This document shows, piece after piece, positions 7,902-9,084 of a DNA stretch of 9,084 nucleotides. Source of the stretch: Bacteroides sp. 43_108 (GTDB taxonomy: Bacteria > Bacteroidota > Bacteroidia > Bacteroidales > Bacteroidaceae); the NCBI GenBank assembly GCA_001915545.1, contig MNQS01000150.1:1-9084 (forward strand), read 5' to 3'. The first letter of the stretch is position 1; each line of letters begins with the position of its first letter. Below the pieces are notes generated by a model. It made no database searches. It had not been told where the DNA came from and saw only the letters and a program-made list of their open reading frames with translations. Both the position numbers and the translations under genes were made by a program.

Positions 7902-7909
7902 CAAAAGTA
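7902..7909 (-). promoter_or_regulatory. Candidate Bacteroidota -7 promoter element (TACTTTTG)
   Basis: Read on the minus strand, this is TACTTTTG followed by T, an exact match to the Bacteroides consensus TAnnTTTGY. It is the only exact match I found in the intergenic regions. The partner -33 element (TTTG) is not clear: the nearest resemblance is TTTA about 15 bases upstream, which is too close. Transcription would start near 7895, giving a leader of about 350 bases before the ATG at 7540. The adjacent dyad at 7912-7926 lies in the spacer, where a repressor could block sigma factor binding. Confidence 0.45.
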
Positions 7910-7911
7910 GA

Positions 7912-7926
7912 TATGATGTAATCATA
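7912..7926. promoter_or_regulatory. Operator-like dyad, site 1 (TATGAT-GTA-ATCATA)
   Basis: This is a perfect 6+6 inverted repeat around a 3-base centre. It lies two bases upstream (in minus-strand sense) of the candidate -7 element, inside the expected promoter spacer. Its core ATGAT-N3-ATCAT recurs at 3629-3641 before the second GLPGLI gene. It does not match the TACA-N2-TGTA operator of known BlaI/MecI repressors, so the binding protein is unknown. Confidence 0.45.
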
Positions 7927-8015
7927 AATTCCATATTCTGTAGACAGATATTACTTTAGTCTGTGTCTGCCTTCGAGAATAGGATATATTATGCCAAAGA
8001 GATTAAGAGTATTTC

Positions 8016-9084
8016 TTAGTTGTACGAGAACGTTAAAGGCATTACATGCTTGACTCTTACGGTTTTTCCGTCTATAGTGCCAGGCTTCCATTTCGGCATT
8101 GCCTTAGCTATGCGTATGGCTTCTTTGTCGAGTATAGGGTCAGCGCTTTTCTTGATTTTCACTTCGTTTATGCTTCCGTCTCGTTCAACAACGAATTCCA
8201 CCAGCACTTTTCCTTTTATGCCTTTTTCTGCAGCTTCTTTAGGATATTCGGCATTTTCAGCTATAAATTTCATCATACTGCTTTCACCTCCAGGAAACTC
8301 CGGCATCACGTCGCATTTGTCCATAACGGTCTCTGTTCCTGAATCACGAGCTGCAACTTTTGAATCAAACTTTGCAACCTTTGTTTCCGCTTTGCTGTTG
8401 TCCACAGTTGCCGTGTCCTTTGCTTCAGCATTGCTTTCAGCATTCTTGTTTTCTCCGTTGCCTACGCAGGCCGCAAGACATACCGCTGCACCTACGGCCG
8501 GGATGAGGCACAGGCTTTTTGCCAAGGCCCATCGTCCTGAATCCTTTTTGTTCATCATAGTAATACGTTTTTTTAGTGAATTATAGTTGAAGCAGCTGGC
8601 CGCATTGTAGAGCTTCGGCCCTGCCACCTTCTTAATCATAAGCATCTGGTACGTCCTGGCGCTGCATCCTTCGGTTTCCAGCACCCGTCTGTCAGCCTCG
8701 TATTCATGCACCTCCTTGAGATATCTTTTCAGCATCCATGCCGAAGGCCAGAACCATAGCACACCGGTGAAAATCTCAGCCAATGTGAGGTCTATGCTGT
8801 GCCCCAGCGAGGCATGAGCCTCTTCATGCCTGACAATATATCCTCCGCAGTCTGGTGCAACGTCGTCTTTAGAGACCACAATCCTTCCCATCCAGCAGAA
8901 CGAAGGCGTTTTCTTTCTGCTTACGTACATGTGTCTTCCCTGCGGAGAAATCATTTTCCGGCTTTTCCTAATGGTCTTGCCAATATATACGGCAACGGCT
9001 CCGTTTTTTGCAAACATGAAGAAAACGCCTGCAAGGTACAGCGCCATCAACAGCTCAGCCGTAGAAAGGCCCTCAGCAGAACGT
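8016..9084 (-). CDS. BlaR1-like M56 family metallopeptidase with C-terminal TonB domain (N-terminus off the edge)
   Basis: The frame is open to the right edge, so this is the C-terminal ~355 residues. The apparent start at 9050 is an internal TTG (Leu), not a start. Residue numbers here count from that TTG. A membrane helix at about 1-25 is followed by the zinc protease motif HEEAH (75-79) and EYEADR (116-121), which supplies the likely third ligand, as in BlaR1/MecR1. A final membrane segment (about 178-195) ends in LAAC, followed by a Lys/Ala/Asp-rich linker (196-245) with almost no proline. A TonB C-terminal domain (about 247-343) carries PEFPGG, YPKEAAEKGIKGKV and WKPG. In BlaR1 the protease domain is cytoplasmic and cleaves a BlaI-type repressor, and the C-terminal domain is the extracytoplasmic sensor. 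Here a TonB domain takes that place. A BlaI/MecI-type repressor gene is expected just off the right edge (inference). Confidence 0.93.
   Translation of the reverse strand, partial: RSAEGLSTAELLMALYLAGVFFMFAKNGAVAVYIGKTIRKSRKMISPQGRHMYVSRKKTPSFCWMGRIVVSKDDVAPDCGGYIVRHEEAHASLGHSIDLTLAEIFTGVLWFWPSAWMLKRYLKEVHEYEADRRVLETEGCSARTYQMLMIKKVAGPKLYNAASCFNYNSLKKRITMMNKKDSGRWALAKSLCLIPAVGAAVCLAACVGNGENKNAESNAEAKDTATVDNSKAETKVAKFDSKVAARDSGTETVMDKCDVMPEFPGGESSMMKFIAENAEYPKEAAEKGIKGKVLVEFVVERDGSINEVKIKKSADPILDKEAIRIAKAMPKWKPGTIDGKTVRVKHVMPLTFSYN

Larger units (their letters stand above)
7541..8015 (-). other. 475-base gene-free leader region with candidate promoter, operator-like dyad and hairpins
   Basis: This gap separates the M56/TonB gene from the first GLPGLI gene. 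I found no convincing small gene on either strand and no hairpin plus U-tract terminator after the stop at 8016. Listed separately are a candidate -7 element (7902-7909), a 15-base dyad (7912-7926), two hairpins (7766-7797 and 7690-7737) and a small hairpin next to the start codon (7544-7557). If the promoter is real, the GLPGLI gene has a structured 5' leader of about 350 bases. The length alone suggests the receptor modules are not simply read through from the protease gene. Confidence 0.6.

Noticed and set aside
7541..8015. BlaI/MecI-type operator (TACA-N2-TGTA) before the GLPGLI genes
   Set aside because: I looked for it in this gap and the other intergenic stretches and found no full match. 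The dyads present have different arms.
8020..8586. 188-residue open frame on the plus strand opposite the TonB domain
   Set aside because: It is antisense to a well-supported M56/TonB gene. The hydrophobic Ser/Ala/Phe-rich product is what reverse-complemented Lys/Glu-rich coding gives. No family resemblance.

Overview
The window looks like part of a Bacteroidota chromosome, most likely Bacteroides/Prevotella-type. The evidence is the combination of GLPGLI-family secreted proteins, SusC-like outer-membrane beta-barrels with an N-terminal carboxypeptidase-regulatory-like domain, an M56 peptidase fused to a TonB C-terminal domain, start codons without Shine-Dalgarno sequences, and one good match to the Bacteroides -7 promoter element (TAnnTTTG). 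The genus is inference. Every convincing gene lies on the minus strand, so the biological order runs from the right edge to the left edge.

Layout in transcription order. (1) At 9084-8016 is the C-terminal part of a BlaR1-like M56 membrane metallopeptidase with HEEAH, a final membrane segment and a TonB C-terminal domain; its N-terminus is off the right edge. (2) At 8015-7541 is a 475-base gap with a candidate promoter, an operator-like dyad and RNA hairpins that pair better on the minus strand. (3) At 7540-6677 is a GLPGLI protein (variant GLPGCI). (4) At 6521-3795 is a 908-residue TonB-dependent-receptor-like protein. (5) At 3794-3572 is a 223-base gap with a second copy of the dyad. (6) At 3571-2759 is a second GLPGLI protein. 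(7) At 2762-192 is a second, 856-residue receptor-like protein that overlaps the preceding gene by ATGA. (8) At 24-1 is possibly the first eight codons of another gene.

The core is therefore a tandem pair of [GLPGLI + outer-membrane receptor] modules downstream of a BlaR1/TonB-type sensor protease. The two modules are clearly paralogous and diverged. The most interesting features are the shared dyad ATGAT-N3-ATCAT, found once in the gap before each GLPGLI gene and nowhere else that I noticed, and the sensor protease whose periplasmic domain is a TonB domain and could physically touch the receptors encoded next to it. Substrates of the receptors and the function of GLPGLI proteins cannot be read from sequence. 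I saw no RNA genes, insertion sequences, CRISPR arrays or convincing intrinsic terminators.
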